Source of the DNA: Pseudeuparius sepicola
Taxonomy: Eukaryota > Arthropoda > Insecta > Coleoptera > Anthribidae
Direction: 5' to 3'
Assembly: GCA_963920635.1 (NCBI GenBank)
Contig: OY987302.1
Location: 40,117,500-40,181,499, forward strand
DNA length: 64,000 nucleotides
Under the pieces are notes generated by a model. It was not told the origin of the DNA and did not search any database. It saw only the letters and a program-made list of their open reading frames with translations. A program made the translations under genes and the position numbers. Of the stretch, positions 13,633 through 24,871 are shown piece by piece. Within the stretch, counting starts at the first letter, position 1, and each line of letters starts with the position of its first letter.

Positions 13633-15472
13633 CACTGAAAAAAGGAGCTGTGAAATTACAAAATTATTACAATTAAACTACGGTAAGTATACATGAATTG
13701 TAATGTTTAAATACAAGTTTATGTTAATTTGCCCCAAAATGGTGAATATACAAAATTGTTTTGTGGAAAAACCTAACTTATGTATATTTATCTGTACATT
13801 TCCTTTCCTTTATGTAATTTCACATATAAGTGTAAGTTCAAAATGTGAATTCACAAAGATATGAAGCAATAAAAAAAAGTAACAATAACGTTAAAACTAA
13901 TATTCACACTGACGATTGGGAATTCACAGAAGTTCTGTAATCGTTCGCCAATAGTATTGCAAGACGAGATCACGTGCGACGCCGGCCGCAATGCGTGGCC
14001 TTGCTGTGCACGATGGCAGTCGGCGTTCTTTACGGCATTGGTGACAGATCGACAGGTGCAAGTTCAGAAGTGGTATGTAATCTTTATAGTTTAATAGTTT
14101 ACGAAGACCCATATACGCCTACAGGTATACAACTAATCGTATTGCTGTGTTTGAAGTGAACAGTGTCAATTAAAAGGTAAGATTCTTAAGAAATACAACA
14201 TGATTATTTGCGACGTTTGTTCTGTTCATTTAAAAAGTGTTTATCAGTAGATATCATATTCATCTGAGCTAACACAGGCATCTCCCTGGAATAATTTTCA
14301 CCTGCAAATATGTGAACTGTTTTTCATCTTTTAAAAAATACATTAAATTTAAAAAACAGTTAACTGAAAAACATATTGCTACGATTGCCAAAACAATGTA
14401 CTGTAATCTATCTAATTGCAATTTTAAATCTAAGTCTAAAATTGAAATAAAAAACATATGGTTTACCATTTGCGAAAAGGTGATATTATGTTAGAATGTC
14501 TATTTTCTGAAACCTGCAAAACTATTTTTAAAAGCTGAAATTTAATAACCTTTTAGTTAACATAGTGTACCTATATTTTGTTTAAAAAGATTTGTGTTTT
14601 TAAGGAAGTATTTGATTAAGAATGTAAATGTTTTGTGTTAGGTATAAATATAGTTCTTTCCTCCTGTTCATATTTAATAACTATCCCTTTTTTATGTACC
14701 TAAATGTTTTCGTTTATTTAAATAAATGTATAAATCGATTTATTTTTTTAAGGAAATATTTGGTTAAGAATGTAAATATTTTGTGTTAGGTATATTATAG
14801 TTCTTGCCTTTTGTTCATATTTAGTACCTACCTATGCCTCTTTTTATGTAAATGTTTTCGTTTTTAAATGTATAAATTGATTTGATTTTTAAGGAAGTAT
14901 TTGGATAAGATTGTACATATTTTGTGTTAGATATAAATATATTTCTTTCCTTCTGTTCATATTAATAAGTAAACCTTTTTTATGTAATAAATATTAATTA
15001 ATAATAAATAATTTCGTTTATAACGAAGGTATAACTTTGGTTAATAGTAGGAATACCTATATATTTTATACTATAAATGTTTTAATTTACAAATATAGTT
15101 TTTTAAAATGAAGTAAGCGTTTCAATAATTTTTATACCCACCATATTGTAACTTTAAAAAGTAATTTTACAAAGTAATTTTAAAAAGTAATTTTGCAAAG
15201 TAATTTTACAAGTAGATATTTTCACAAGTAGGTACTTAATTTTACAAAGTAATTTCACAAAATCGGTGTATTATTATTCAGGAGAATTACAAATAAATTG
15301 TAAATATTAATTACAACACATAACTAATTTCACAGATTCTTTGTAAATTTATTTTACAAACTAAATGTAATTTAATTGGGCCTCACATAACTTTTGGGAA
15401 TTTACAAAATATCTATTGGTCGCACTAAAAGCAGTCAAATTATTGTAAAATCGCAAAATCCTTTTTTCAGTG
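13633..15472. mobile_element. 1.84-kb TA-flanked non-autonomous element with CACTGAAAAAA ends
   Basis: The left end reads CACTGAAAAAAGGA and the right end is its inverted copy; both are next to TA (13631-13632 and 15473-15474). Many short subterminal copies of an AATTTTACAAA-type motif lie near both ends, for example the tandem run at about 15150-15260. The interior has a tandem block at 14590-15000 and a GC-rich island at about 13970-14070. No transposase frame is visible, so the element would need help in trans. The superfamily is unsure; the TA flank favours Tc1/mariner. Confidence 0.7.
14590..15000. repeat. Three diverged tandem copies of a ~140-bp unit
   Basis: Copies start near 14595, 14745 and 14885. 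Each contains, in order, TTTTTAAGGAA, TATTTGG/ATTAAGA, TTTTGTGTTAGGTAT, a TTCTTKCC stretch, TGTTCATATT and TTTTTATGTA. The block lies inside the element with CACTGAAAAAA ends. Confidence 0.75.
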
Positions 15473-16160
15473 TAGGCATTATTTTTATATGTGTATGTTC
15501 GACGACTAACCTATAGGATCACGATTTTTAGGCGGTATTAAAAAACGAAATGGCTGTACATAACCTGATCTTGTAGAACCATTTCGCAGTAGCCTGATGT
15601 ACCGTTGAGCAAAATTGGTCAAGCCACCCAACAATTATTTTTATAGCCCAAAAAAATTGAGGCCCACTTTTAAGGTAGTATGTATATATGTAATAAATAC
15701 AATATAATGCATACCTACTTATGTTTAATGCCAAACCACACAGGATATTGAATTCAAAAAGTATTACATTTTATCTACCATTCCATGTGTGTCTCAAATA
15801 AACAAACTTCCATTCAAATCGACCCTTAATTTAATACATAAAAAGACCTTAAGTGAACACAAGCAATTCCAGCAACTCGGTCCTATTAATTATGTGCAGG
15901 AGATTAATGAAAAGGGAAATGACTATAGAGCAGATTGGTATATATATATCAAAATAAAATGATAATTAAAGTGTATTGTCGGGAATTTTAAAAATCCTCC
16001 TTAATTTCTCGATTCTAAAAAGAAAGTAAACAAAATAAGATTTAAGCCTTGCACTGAGGACAAGCTATTCGTATTCAAGACCTGAAAACAATTTGCATGA
16101 GCCCTCGATAAATTAATGGTAGTGACTCTTCGTCTTTTCTACATAAGCTGGGATAATGTA
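15473..16160. other. Non-coding stretch before the large Tc1-like element
   Basis: Nothing recognisable; short frames only. Confidence 0.4.
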
Positions 16161-17823
16161 CAGTCGCGGACAGTTGGTATCGAACGACCTGAAGAGGTTT
16201 CTCGTGGCTATCGTTACAGGGCGCGCGGAGACGGCAACAGCGCGCGCCTTCGGCATCGGATGGTTCGAACGGGTGTCTTGTTCCGAGAATTCTTTGCAAG
16301 CGATTAAGCCGATGTCACCGAAAGGGTTAAAAAAAATTAAGGAATCAGTATTAAACTATTTATTAAAACAGTTCACAAGTATACAGTATGATTTTTTAAA
16401 CTACCACCGCGATTTCCTCGCTTATTTTGCGCCCTACAAAAAAAACATGAGAAACAAAAAGGTGACAATTTTGGACAGCTAAGTGGCCCTGAAAAAGTAA
16501 TCAACATCCATGGTCAACTTGTCGCGCAATATAAAAAAACCTCCAATTGAGCAAAATTATTAAATAGCCGTAACATACCTATTTATTTTAAGATACCGAA
16601 GAAAACTTTTATATTGAAAATTGATGGCACTGAGAAGCTTTATGCAACTGGGTGCTCAGATAGTTTCTGAAAATTACACAGGCTCTTCGGCTCTGTTGAG
16701 GCCATTGTTTTAGTTATTAAAGGCCATTGTTTTAGTTTATTAAAGTAGTTATTTGGCTCCCTACTGAAAAATCTTAAGAAACAAAAACGTGTAAATTTTA
16801 GATAGTTGGTTAATGTTAAAAAAAGAAGTCGGTATCCATGGCCAACTTTTCGCGCAATACCAAAAAAAACTTAAATCAACAAGAATCTGAAAACAATCAA
16901 TTTATTTTGAAAGTCGAGGGAAAATTTTAATTGGAGATTAGCGGCAATTAGATCACGCAAGAACATTGACAAAAGAAAATTTTCATACAATTTGTACTAG
17001 TTTTCCCGCTAATTTGTTTAAAGTGTGAAGTCGAAATAGCAATTAAAAACATCAACAGTTATTCAAATTAAAGACAAATTTTCTCATATTAAAGATCTTG
17101 TTTGATCAAAAAAAAATTAAATAAATTGATAGTTTTGTTTTCACATTTTTGTCGACTTGAGTTTTTTTTTGTATTGCGTGAAAAGTTGGTTATGGATGCC
17201 GATTTATTTTTTAACATCACCTAGCCGTCTAAAATTGCCATATTTATTATGCTTATACAGGGTTAACTATCACTTAGTACAAAAATTTTTATGGCAGATA
17301 AAGAAAAATTAGACTTGCCAAAATAAATTTTCAAAAATTTTCTAACATTTGTCTTAAGCCTAAAAAAATTTTTTTTCAAATTGTATTAAACCCCTCAAAA
17401 AACGCCGCCTATGGACGCCCGCGCGACATGTCTAAAAATTTCGCGTATGTCAATAGCGCGGCGTTGCCACGTCTATCAATTTATCCGAGGATTCACCACA
17501 AAATTTCGATTTCCTTTTAAAAACGATTACTTTCTAAGGAACATGTAGAATGCCTATGAAACACCTACCTTACTGACATTTCCAGGATTGAATATCGCAC
17601 CATTTTCTGTTTTCTTGCTTTTTTATATTAAAAGTCACACAACACAACATTCACATTTTCTAAATCTGTTGGGGATCTCTTGGTTTCCCTCTGCTATTCC
17701 TTTTGTTTGAAGCGAGGTACTCAGCCTGACGACCACGACGAGGTAGATCCCCTCCGCCAGGAAAACCCCGAAGGGTAACCAAAAAATCACAACTGCACTA
17801 GCACACATTGCACATGCAAAGCA

Positions 17824-19090
17824 CTACAGTAGCTGTTCAAAGAGGCCGCCGTTAACTTCGATGCACAAATTCACTCGGTTAACTAAAGAAGTCCGGATAC
17901 GTGCAAAAAGTCCATGATTATTCCGGATTTGAACAGCTGCACCTTCAATTCGTTCACGTAACTGCTGCTCGTTGTCGATTTCCTGCTCGTACACAATCGC
18001 CTTCATGAATCCCCAAATACAAAAATCCATTGGATTCAAGTCTGGTGATCGCGGCGGCCATGCAATGGGCCCTCCTCTTCCGATCCAACGGTTGGGGCAT
18101 TGGTCGTCTAAAAATGCACGAACAGGTCTCGCAAAATGGGCTGGTGCACCATCGTGCATAAACCACATGTCATGCAGTACTTGTAGTGGCAAATTATCAA
18201 ACAAAACATTTGTCAGAAAATACAAGTATCGTTCAGCGTTTAAATTTTCCGGTAGAATGTATGGTCCAATTAATCGATCTCCATAAACTCCTGCCCAAAC
18301 ATTGATGGAAAACCGACGTTGGAAATTAAACCGCCGAACAGCATGTGGGTTCTCATCGGACCAAATATGGCTGTTGTGTCTAAAAAAAAACAACAAAAAT
18401 TAGAAATATTCACAATTTTGGCGAAGACGTTAGGATTGACATAGCCAATTTTATAATAAATAAAAAAGATAATATGGAAGAGAGAAAGCTATAAGTAAGT
18501 AAAAATTTACATACGTGTAAACCCCAGCACGTGTGAAGCAGCATTCGTCTGTCCAAAGAATGTTGAAAACAAAGTTTGGGTCTTGGGCGATTCGATCACG
18601 TAGCCAAGTGCAGTAGGTCATTCTCACCGGAAAATCATTTGCTTCTAATGCTTGGACCTTTTGTATGTGATAAGGGTGAAGGCCGTTTTCCCTTAGAATC
18701 CTCCATGCCTGTAAATAATTGTATTGTTACATTTTAAATTTTATGTAGGTATTAGGTGCAAGCAAAGACAATCCCATCACATGGGATAGTCTTTGGTAGA
18801 AGTCAGTTTTATTGGTTTTATTTTACTTGCCTTGTTCTGAGATATTCCCAATCTCCTTGCAATAGCTGTAGTGCTTATGGAAGGTTGCTCGCCCACCCCT
18901 TCGAGCTTGCAAAACACCAGTGTTTCGCATACGTTGTACAATGTTCACAAGTACGTGGGTTAGGCATATTTGCCCTGTTAGGAAAACGAATACGGTATTC
19001 TGCTGCAGCTCGATGTGCACTTTCATCGCATCTCCCGTACATTATAACCATGTCCGTTAACTCGGCGTTCGAATACTCCGGCATTTTCAC
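17824..19090 (-). pseudogene. DUF4817 + DDE transposase with two introns, first exon frame-shifted
   Basis: Read on the minus strand, the first exon (19090 to about 18831) starts MPEYSNAELTDMVIMYG, a DUF4817 N-terminus, and ends in the helix ARRLGISQNK. Reaching that end needs two frame changes, so this exon is broken. Intron 1 (18830-18709) has a GC donor, AAG/GCAAGT, and a CAG acceptor. Exon 2 (18708-18515) carries ILWTDECCF with the first catalytic Asp. Intron 2 (18514-18380) has GTATGT and TTTTTTTTTAG ends. Exon 3 (18379-17824) carries FMHDGAPAHF and SPDLNPMDF, with 41 residues between the second and third Asp, a DD41D-type spacing. The C-terminal exon is intact to its stop. Family: Tc1/mariner-related transposases with DUF4817, common in insects, that cut and paste at TA. 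Confidence 0.85.
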
Positions 19091-19192
19091 AAAGACGCTG
19101 AACGATTTGCCGCGAAAATCAAGACCAAACTGGGAAATAACGCCATGTTACATTCGCAAATGCCCTCCGTCGGCTACTAGCCAAACTTGAAA

Positions 19193-20263
19193 AGGTTTGT
19201 TCCAACAGGACCAATAACCGTTCTCAAGCACGTTCAGCGCATGCGCACTACCCCACTGGCTGTTCCAACTGAATTATGTACCTACCGACACGGGACGATA
19301 CACGCACTGTTCCAGCCGATTTATGGATCATTTGTGTATCGTCCTTGTACGATAAAAACGGTCCCTGGTCTAAAGTAATAACCGCGTGTACTGACATGCG
19401 CAGTGTATAGTCATGTGACAGAGATAAACAATAACCTCATATTTTTGTTTTTACGTAGATGGTTTTAAATCGATGGCTGGGATCGTGTTTTTTATTTCTT
19501 GTTGGTTTTTGGCTTGTTGGGTAGGGCGGGGAATCGTTGAACAATAATTTTTTAGAGTAAAGAGTGAGGTTAGCCCACCGAACATTCGGTTAGCCACATA
19601 TTAAACACGCAGGTTAGGTGCGGTCACAAAACGTGATTTGGTCGATTTGATTCACAATCCGTTCCATCTGAAATTTTCTTTGGGATCGCACATGAACGGT
19701 GCAAAACTAGCGCATGCGTTCTTTAAGGGTTATCATCTAGTTCATGTACAGTTCTGTGACCGTACGTAAATTCGAGTTGGAACAAATGATCCCAAAGAAA
19801 ATTTCAGATGGAACGGATTGTGAATCAAATCGACCAAATCATATTTGTGACCGCACCTAACCTGCGTGTTTAATATGTGGCTAACCGAATGTTCGGTGGG
19901 CTAACCTCACTCTTCACTCTAAAAAATTGTTCAACGATTCCCCGCCCTACTCAACAAGAAATAAAAAACACGATCCCAGCCATCGATTTAAAACTATCTA
20001 CGTAAAAACAAAAATATGAGGTTAATGTTTATCTCTGTCACACGACCATACACTGCGCATGTCAGTACACGCGGTTATTGCTTTAGACCAGGCACCGTTT
20101 TTATCGTACAAGGACGATACACAAATGATCCATAAATCGGCTGGAACAGTGCGTGTATCGTCCCGTGTCGGTAGGTACATAATTCAGTTGGAACAGCCAG
20201 TGGGGTAGTGCGCATGCGCTGAACGTGCTTGAGAACGGTTATTGGCCCTGTTGGAACAAACCT
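19193..20263. repeat. 1-kb fold-back inside the DUF4817 transposon
   Basis: Two arms of about 480 bp are inverted copies around about 100 bp of spacer (roughly 19690-19790). The outer ends read AAGGTTTGTTCCAAC and its complement. The frames at 19187-19378 (plus) and 20075-20344 (minus) are the same arm and not genes. The TTTGTTCCAAC terminus recurs in the small element at 49579-49709, so this looks like a miniature element nested in the transposon. I found no convincing target duplication. Confidence 0.8.
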
Positions 20264-21111
20264 TGTATGTACAGTTAGTTGCCTAGCTAGGAAGTTATGA
20301 AATGACGAACGGGGCAACGCGGAGCAGTCGAAAAAACGTTTCATAGACTCGACCGGGCCGATACGTCGCTTAATTCATACCGCCGAGGCTTCAGAACAAT
20401 AAATCCTTTATCTATGCTTCAGAAGAGGTTAGATGGTGGACAAGAATTCATCAGAGGAGCTCCGGGGGTATTAAGGGAGACGGCTTGTGGTGTCGCGGTA
20501 ATGAGCTTTCCGCGAGAGTAGGAACCGGTCCGGATACGAGCTAAGGTTAAGGGGAATCTAATAGCGCTGCATCTGTACAGATTCAAATCGATTGTTATTT
20601 ATGTATTTTTTAAATTTGTTTGAGTAAAAAGGTATTTTCACCGTTCCTAAATCAACGGCAACACCGCGGAAAATCACTTCAGCTGTCAGTACCTTCAGAA
20701 GCCAAATTGGATGACGTCATTAAAGGCGGCGATTTACAGGGAAAATAGGGGTCTTTACCCGTTTTTTTAAAGATCGTAAAAAAAATCTAAAAATATTTTT
20801 CTATGTTTTCTTAAGCCATCCTGCGCACGTGGTAAAATTTTTTGTACTAAGTCATAGTTAACCCTGTATAAGCTTACTTACATAAAAAAAATATATTTAA
20901 TGCAGTGATAGGGCCAAAGCGAAAAATGTTTTTCAAATAAATCAAAGTGTGCCAATTGTTTCTAAAATTGGTAGTATGGAGTATCCTTTACTTTTGAACA
21001 ACTTTTCCTAGCAACTTATTTCCACATAAGAAATGTTAGCAAAGTTTTTATCAAGAGTAACTTTTTGCGGTAAAATTAAAGATAAGAAAGTGTTCCTATT
21101 CAACACCTCTC

Positions 21112-21337
21112 TAGTGTATTTGGAAATGAAATTAAGGTTTATGGCTTATTATAAATATAAATGCAAATTCTTTATCAGAGGCTCGAGAGTCCGTCATAAA
21201 ATACTACATAACTCGCCCGAATATTAATTTGCGTATTTATCCTCATCAGATTTTTAGCAAAAGAGCACGCCACTGAAATGGTCGAATTTTCCTTCTCAAT
21301 CAATATTTATGGCCTCCTTTCATTTCCAAATACACTA
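21112..21337. repeat. Small inverted-repeat unit (TAGTGTATTTGG ends)
   Basis: The ends TAGTGTATTTGGAAATGAAA and its complement enclose 226 bp. The same unit lies at 32381-32606 in the sister element. It is an old MITE-like unit that was inside the large element before it was copied. Confidence 0.65.
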
Positions 21338-21753
21338 AGTATAGTTGTCAGCGGTTTTAGACATTAAGTTAATAAATATTTTGCGTTGCAACAAAAATGT
21401 ATTTTTATGTTATAATAAAAAAATATGTAGTAACACTAAAAATATATTTAGCTAATAACCCTAGAATTAAAAAAGTTAATTAAATGGATTTTCATAAATT
21501 ATTCTTTTCTTTGCAAAATAAGTATTTGTTCCAACATTTAGTTGTTAGGTCTCGTAGTCCTAAACATAAATGATTATAAAATAAAAGGGGTGTCCCTTTT
21601 ATTTATTTTTTCTTATTTTTGAAGAAATTGGTCAGAAGTTTTAATAAATTGGTTTTCGTGGTGCTGCAATGCTCCATTGTTTCTCATAAAATGCCCTTCA
21701 ACAGATAAATGAGATTAGGGGGTCACAGACATAAAATTACCCTTGTAACTTAA

Positions 21754-22297
21754 TAGAGAGTTATTGCAGAAACTGTTTTTGGCATTAAGCAGTATTTAAG
21801 ACGACCTTATTTGAATACTCTCATACGTTATTTATGATTCTGACAATAGTTATTGCAAGTCGTAATTTATGTATCCAAATTAAGGGCTTGTTTACGTTTA
21901 CTTTATTGTTTTGTATTTCTACACTTTCACTAGAATATTATGTGCTTTTATAATTTTGCTCCGGAAAAAACTGGGAAAACAGCCAAATAACCACGGAACA
22001 CCAAGGTGAAAGACTAATGAAAACAAACAAGGTGCAAACGCAAACAAGCAACGAACATTTTAGGTTAAGTCCTACTTTCACAGAACACTAGCGTTTTCTG
22101 ACAAATCAGAATTTATTTTAAGAATTGTGACAAATAAGGTAAAAATAACGTATATTATGGTATACACAATAAACAAAAATAAAGGAAAATAACCTTATTA
22201 TGGACGACCTTATGTCAAACTACGACTGCGCATGCTCAAATGTCAAAATAACGTCAAAAAAGAGCGCGACGTTATTTATTTCTGCAATAACTCTCTA
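21754..22297. mobile_element. 544-bp inverted-repeat unit (TAGAGAGTTATTGCAG ends), left copy
   Basis: The ends TAGAGAGTTATTGCAGAAA and its complement enclose 544 bp. The identical-length unit is at 31421-31964 in the sister element. The flanks are A/T-rich and the target duplication cannot be read unambiguously (TTA is possible). No coding capacity is recognised. Confidence 0.65.
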
Positions 22298-22589
22298 TTA
22301 TTTAAATTGCATACCTTTATCAATAACATCAGAAGACACACAGCAGGGACACGTGTCAAGCTTTACACACCTCCCTGGACCTCAATGTGATTACCTGGAT
22401 AAAATAAAATAATTTCAGGTGATTGAGGACTTCCACAAGCTGGATATAATGATTACGAAGTTTTATTAGAACCACCGACACAGGAAGAATCCGAAAAAAC
22501 TATAAACCCATTAAAATCTTTATGACTATAACATAATTAAATAAAGGCAAGAAATCAAATGCATTTTCCATTATTATATTATATGTATA

Positions 22590-23594
22590 TTAATATTTAG
22601 TATACCCACCTTGGGATAGGATGACTTTCTGAACTCTCCTGCTCATCGAATCTATGAGTTGGCAGCAGAGATCATGGGTTACGACTTCATCCCACGTTTG
22701 TTGAATCTTCTGCCAAAGTGCCTCCCTATTTTCGGGTACGAAGTTCTCCATTGTCCGCGCCATTCTGCCCCACACATTCTCAATGGGATTCAAGTCAGGA
22801 CTCTTCGCCGGCCATTGCAACTTTTCTACGTTGTTTTCGGTGAACCATTCGCGAACTATTCTTGCTGTATGCACAGGAGCGTTATCATGCTGGAAAACGA
22901 AGCCATCGGGATACATTTCCGTTGCAGTTGGTAACAATCCGCCTTCGAGTATCTCGCAATAGCGAGCTGCTGTGAAGCGGTCGTCGATTCTCCAACAAAT
23001 GCCAGGTCCACGGTAGCTTATCCAGGCCCATATGTTGACGGAAAAATGCCCACTCCTTTTCCTGGGTGACACAAATCTTTCGTCATATCTTGAACTCACC
23101 GAAGGTCTATATACTCGCACTTTGCCATTGTAATGGCTTTGAAAGATCTTTTCGTCGCTAAATATTACCTTCTCCCAATAATGTGGCGGTAAACGCTGAA
23201 ACTCTCGGCATATCTGCAACCTGACTTCCTTATTAGCCTCGGTCAGCTGAATTTTGTTGCTGGCCGTGCGAGATTTCAGATTGGCTGCATCTAATCTCCT
23301 TCGGGCAGTTCTAACACTTGCTGGAAATTGTGTTGCAGATACTGCTTCAACGGCGGATTTAAACGGATTTGCAAGGCAAAAATTAGCTAGTTGCTCATCT
23401 TGTTGGTCAGACGTAATTTTCACATTTCCTCCTCTATGTATGTTTTCCACGCTTCCGGTTTTGTCATATTTCTTCTTTATATTGAAAATGGTGCTTTTAG
23501 ATACACCAAATTCTTCGGCCAGTCGGGAAATAGCCCAACCATTTTCTAGTTTGGCGATGATACGGTGCTTGACGGATTCACTCAAACGAGGCAT
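22590..23594 (-). CDS. Tc1-type DD34E transposase, left copy
   Basis: 334 codons from an ATG (MPRLSESVKH) to a stop, uninterrupted. Residues 8-42 form a helix-turn-helix (ISRLAEEFGVSKSTI) and a second DNA-binding helix region follows to about residue 115. The catalytic triad is Asp147 (IFSDEK), Asp237 (QHDNAPVHTA) and Glu272 (LNPIENVW), with 34 residues between the last two: a DD34E enzyme that cuts and pastes DNA at TA. All three residues are present and the length is normal for the family, so it may be active. It differs from the right-hand copy by one residue (Lys for Glu at 45). A reading that begins nine bases earlier uses a GTG and is not the likely start. It lies centrally in the large element with CAGTCGCGG ends. 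Confidence 0.93.
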   Translation of the reverse strand: MPRLSESVKHRIIAKLENGWAISRLAEEFGVSKSTIFNIKKKYDKTGSVENIHRGGNVKITSDQQDEQLANFCLANPFKSAVEAVSATQFPASVRTARRRLDAANLKSRTASNKIQLTEANKEVRLQICREFQRLPPHYWEKVIFSDEKIFQSHYNGKVRVYRPSVSSRYDERFVSPRKRSGHFSVNIWAWISYRGPGICWRIDDRFTAARYCEILEGGLLPTATEMYPDGFVFQHDNAPVHTARIVREWFTENNVEKLQWPAKSPDLNPIENVWGRMARTMENFVPENREALWQKIQQTWDEVVTHDLCCQLIDSMSRRVQKVILSQGGYTKY

Positions 23595-23629
23595 AACGAA
23601 CACTGTTAGTTACTCTCTCGAATTAGGAT

Positions 23630-23670
23630 ACTGACTAAATAATTTTAGCCCACCCACCTTAGTATTTATA
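23630..23670 (-). promoter_or_regulatory. Putative core promoter of the left DD34E transposase
   Basis: On the minus strand TATAAATA lies at 23670-23663 and a TCAGT initiator at 23634-23630, about 36 bases upstream of the ATG. The same pair exists in the right copy. The spacing is slightly longer than ideal. Confidence 0.5.
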
Positions 23671-24871
23671 CAAAGGGCTAGGAGCAGGTATAATCGATAT
23701 TTTCAAAATCTACATCCAATTCAATATTACAATTATTAAGTTAATCCCCTAAATTTAGTTATATTAAGTGCAGGTAGGTATAATTAATAAATACCTATTT
23801 AAAAAGATATAAATATCTATGCTAAAAGATTTCAACTCAGGTAATCCGATAATCCATTAATTTTGTGCCATACATTTTCTAATTAATATTAAGAGCCCCC
23901 ATATCTACTTTTAAACATATTATACAAATCCTTGAAATCTTTAATTTTTGAGATAATCGCTTGATCTGTTTTTTGTCCGAAAGGACTTCAAAAGCCGCTT
24001 ATTTTAGCAATCCTGCCATTTTCAAATTGCAAATCCAGGGCCGGCTACGATTTTTTTATTCCCCCGATTTTCACAAAAACCATTTAGCCATTTTTTTATT
24101 TAAAATCTGACACCACAGCGTCAATCAGGACAGTCGAAAACCCTTTATATACCAAATTTGAACAAAAAATATAGAGAGAGTTCTATTCTACAGGATGTCA
24201 AAATTGAGCTTTTACTGTGGTGTTGATTCTAATCTCAGCCTTGATATTTATTATTTTTTTATTTCATTATCATAAATACTAGACGGTATAGTAACATGAT
24301 AAAATAGTACGAAATATTAAATACCAACACTGGGGTTGGAATTATTACCAGCACAAAGTTGCATTTTCCTCGAATTTTGTTCCTTTGCTGTGAGAGGCTG
24401 GAGGCTGTAATTTGCATTTTATGGTTCTATTTTTAGCAGACCGGCCGGCTGCAGACTCCAGCGCGATGTTGCCGTCTCCGCGCGCCCTGTAACGATAGCC
24501 ACGAGAAACCTCTTCAGGTCGTTCGATACCAACTGTCCGCGACTGTACATCCGTGACTTGCATATTTCCCGTAGTTATTAGTTATTAGTAAACAAACAAA
24601 AAGTTGTAACCAGATAATTTCTTGGAGAACAGTAGTTCCATAATTGGAAAAATCGAAACATTTTTATTTTTAGTACATCCTGTACATTTTTGCTATCTCT
24701 AAATCGTTCTTAAACCATCTTTTTAAAATATAGCAAGTCAGAAAAAACTTAGGCTTACGGATAAAAAAAACAAAAAAAAAACGAATTTACTTTGAATTGT
24801 TTCGCGGCTGGTTGGTTTTAGTTCGGTTTTAAAAACTTTATTAAGTCGTTTATCTACTTCGTTTCTTAAAT

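Larger units (their letters stand above)
17258..20866 (-). mobile_element. TA-flanked transposon carrying a DUF4817/DDE transposase
   Basis: The ends are inverted copies beginning CAGGGTTAACTATCACTTAG. TA lies at 17256-17257 and at 20867-20868. The right copy of the host element has the uninterrupted sequence near 32868-32890 with a single TA, so both ends and the duplication are proved by an empty site. The 3609-bp element holds a split, intron-containing transposase on the minus strand and a 1-kb fold-back (19193-20263) next to its 5' end. Only one of the two sister elements carries it, so it arrived after they separated. Confidence 0.92.
16161..24545 (-). mobile_element. Large Tc1-superfamily element, left copy (with a nested 3.6-kb insertion)
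   Basis: Both ends carry the same inverted repeat of about 79 bp beginning CAGTCGCGGACAGTTGG (16161-16239 and 24467-24545), each bordered by TA. The body matches the right copy (28551-33968) in reverse orientation, including a DD34E transposase. Relative to that copy it has a 3609-bp insertion (17258-20866) and lacks about 622 bp near 24210. It also lacks about 23 bp near 21110. Without the insertion it is about 4.8 kb, long for Tc1/mariner, because smaller inverted-repeat units sit inside it. The near identity of the two copies points to recent duplication or transposition. Confidence 0.85.

Noticed and set aside
16156..16482. Open frame of 108 codons at the end of the left large element (and 33647-33991 in the right one)
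   Set aside because: It begins inside the terminal inverted repeat, has no recognised motif, and exists twice only because the element does.
22659..23634. Antisense frames within the DD34E transposase (and the same in 30084-31059)
   Set aside because: They are shadows of the transposase codons; the sense frame has full family motifs.
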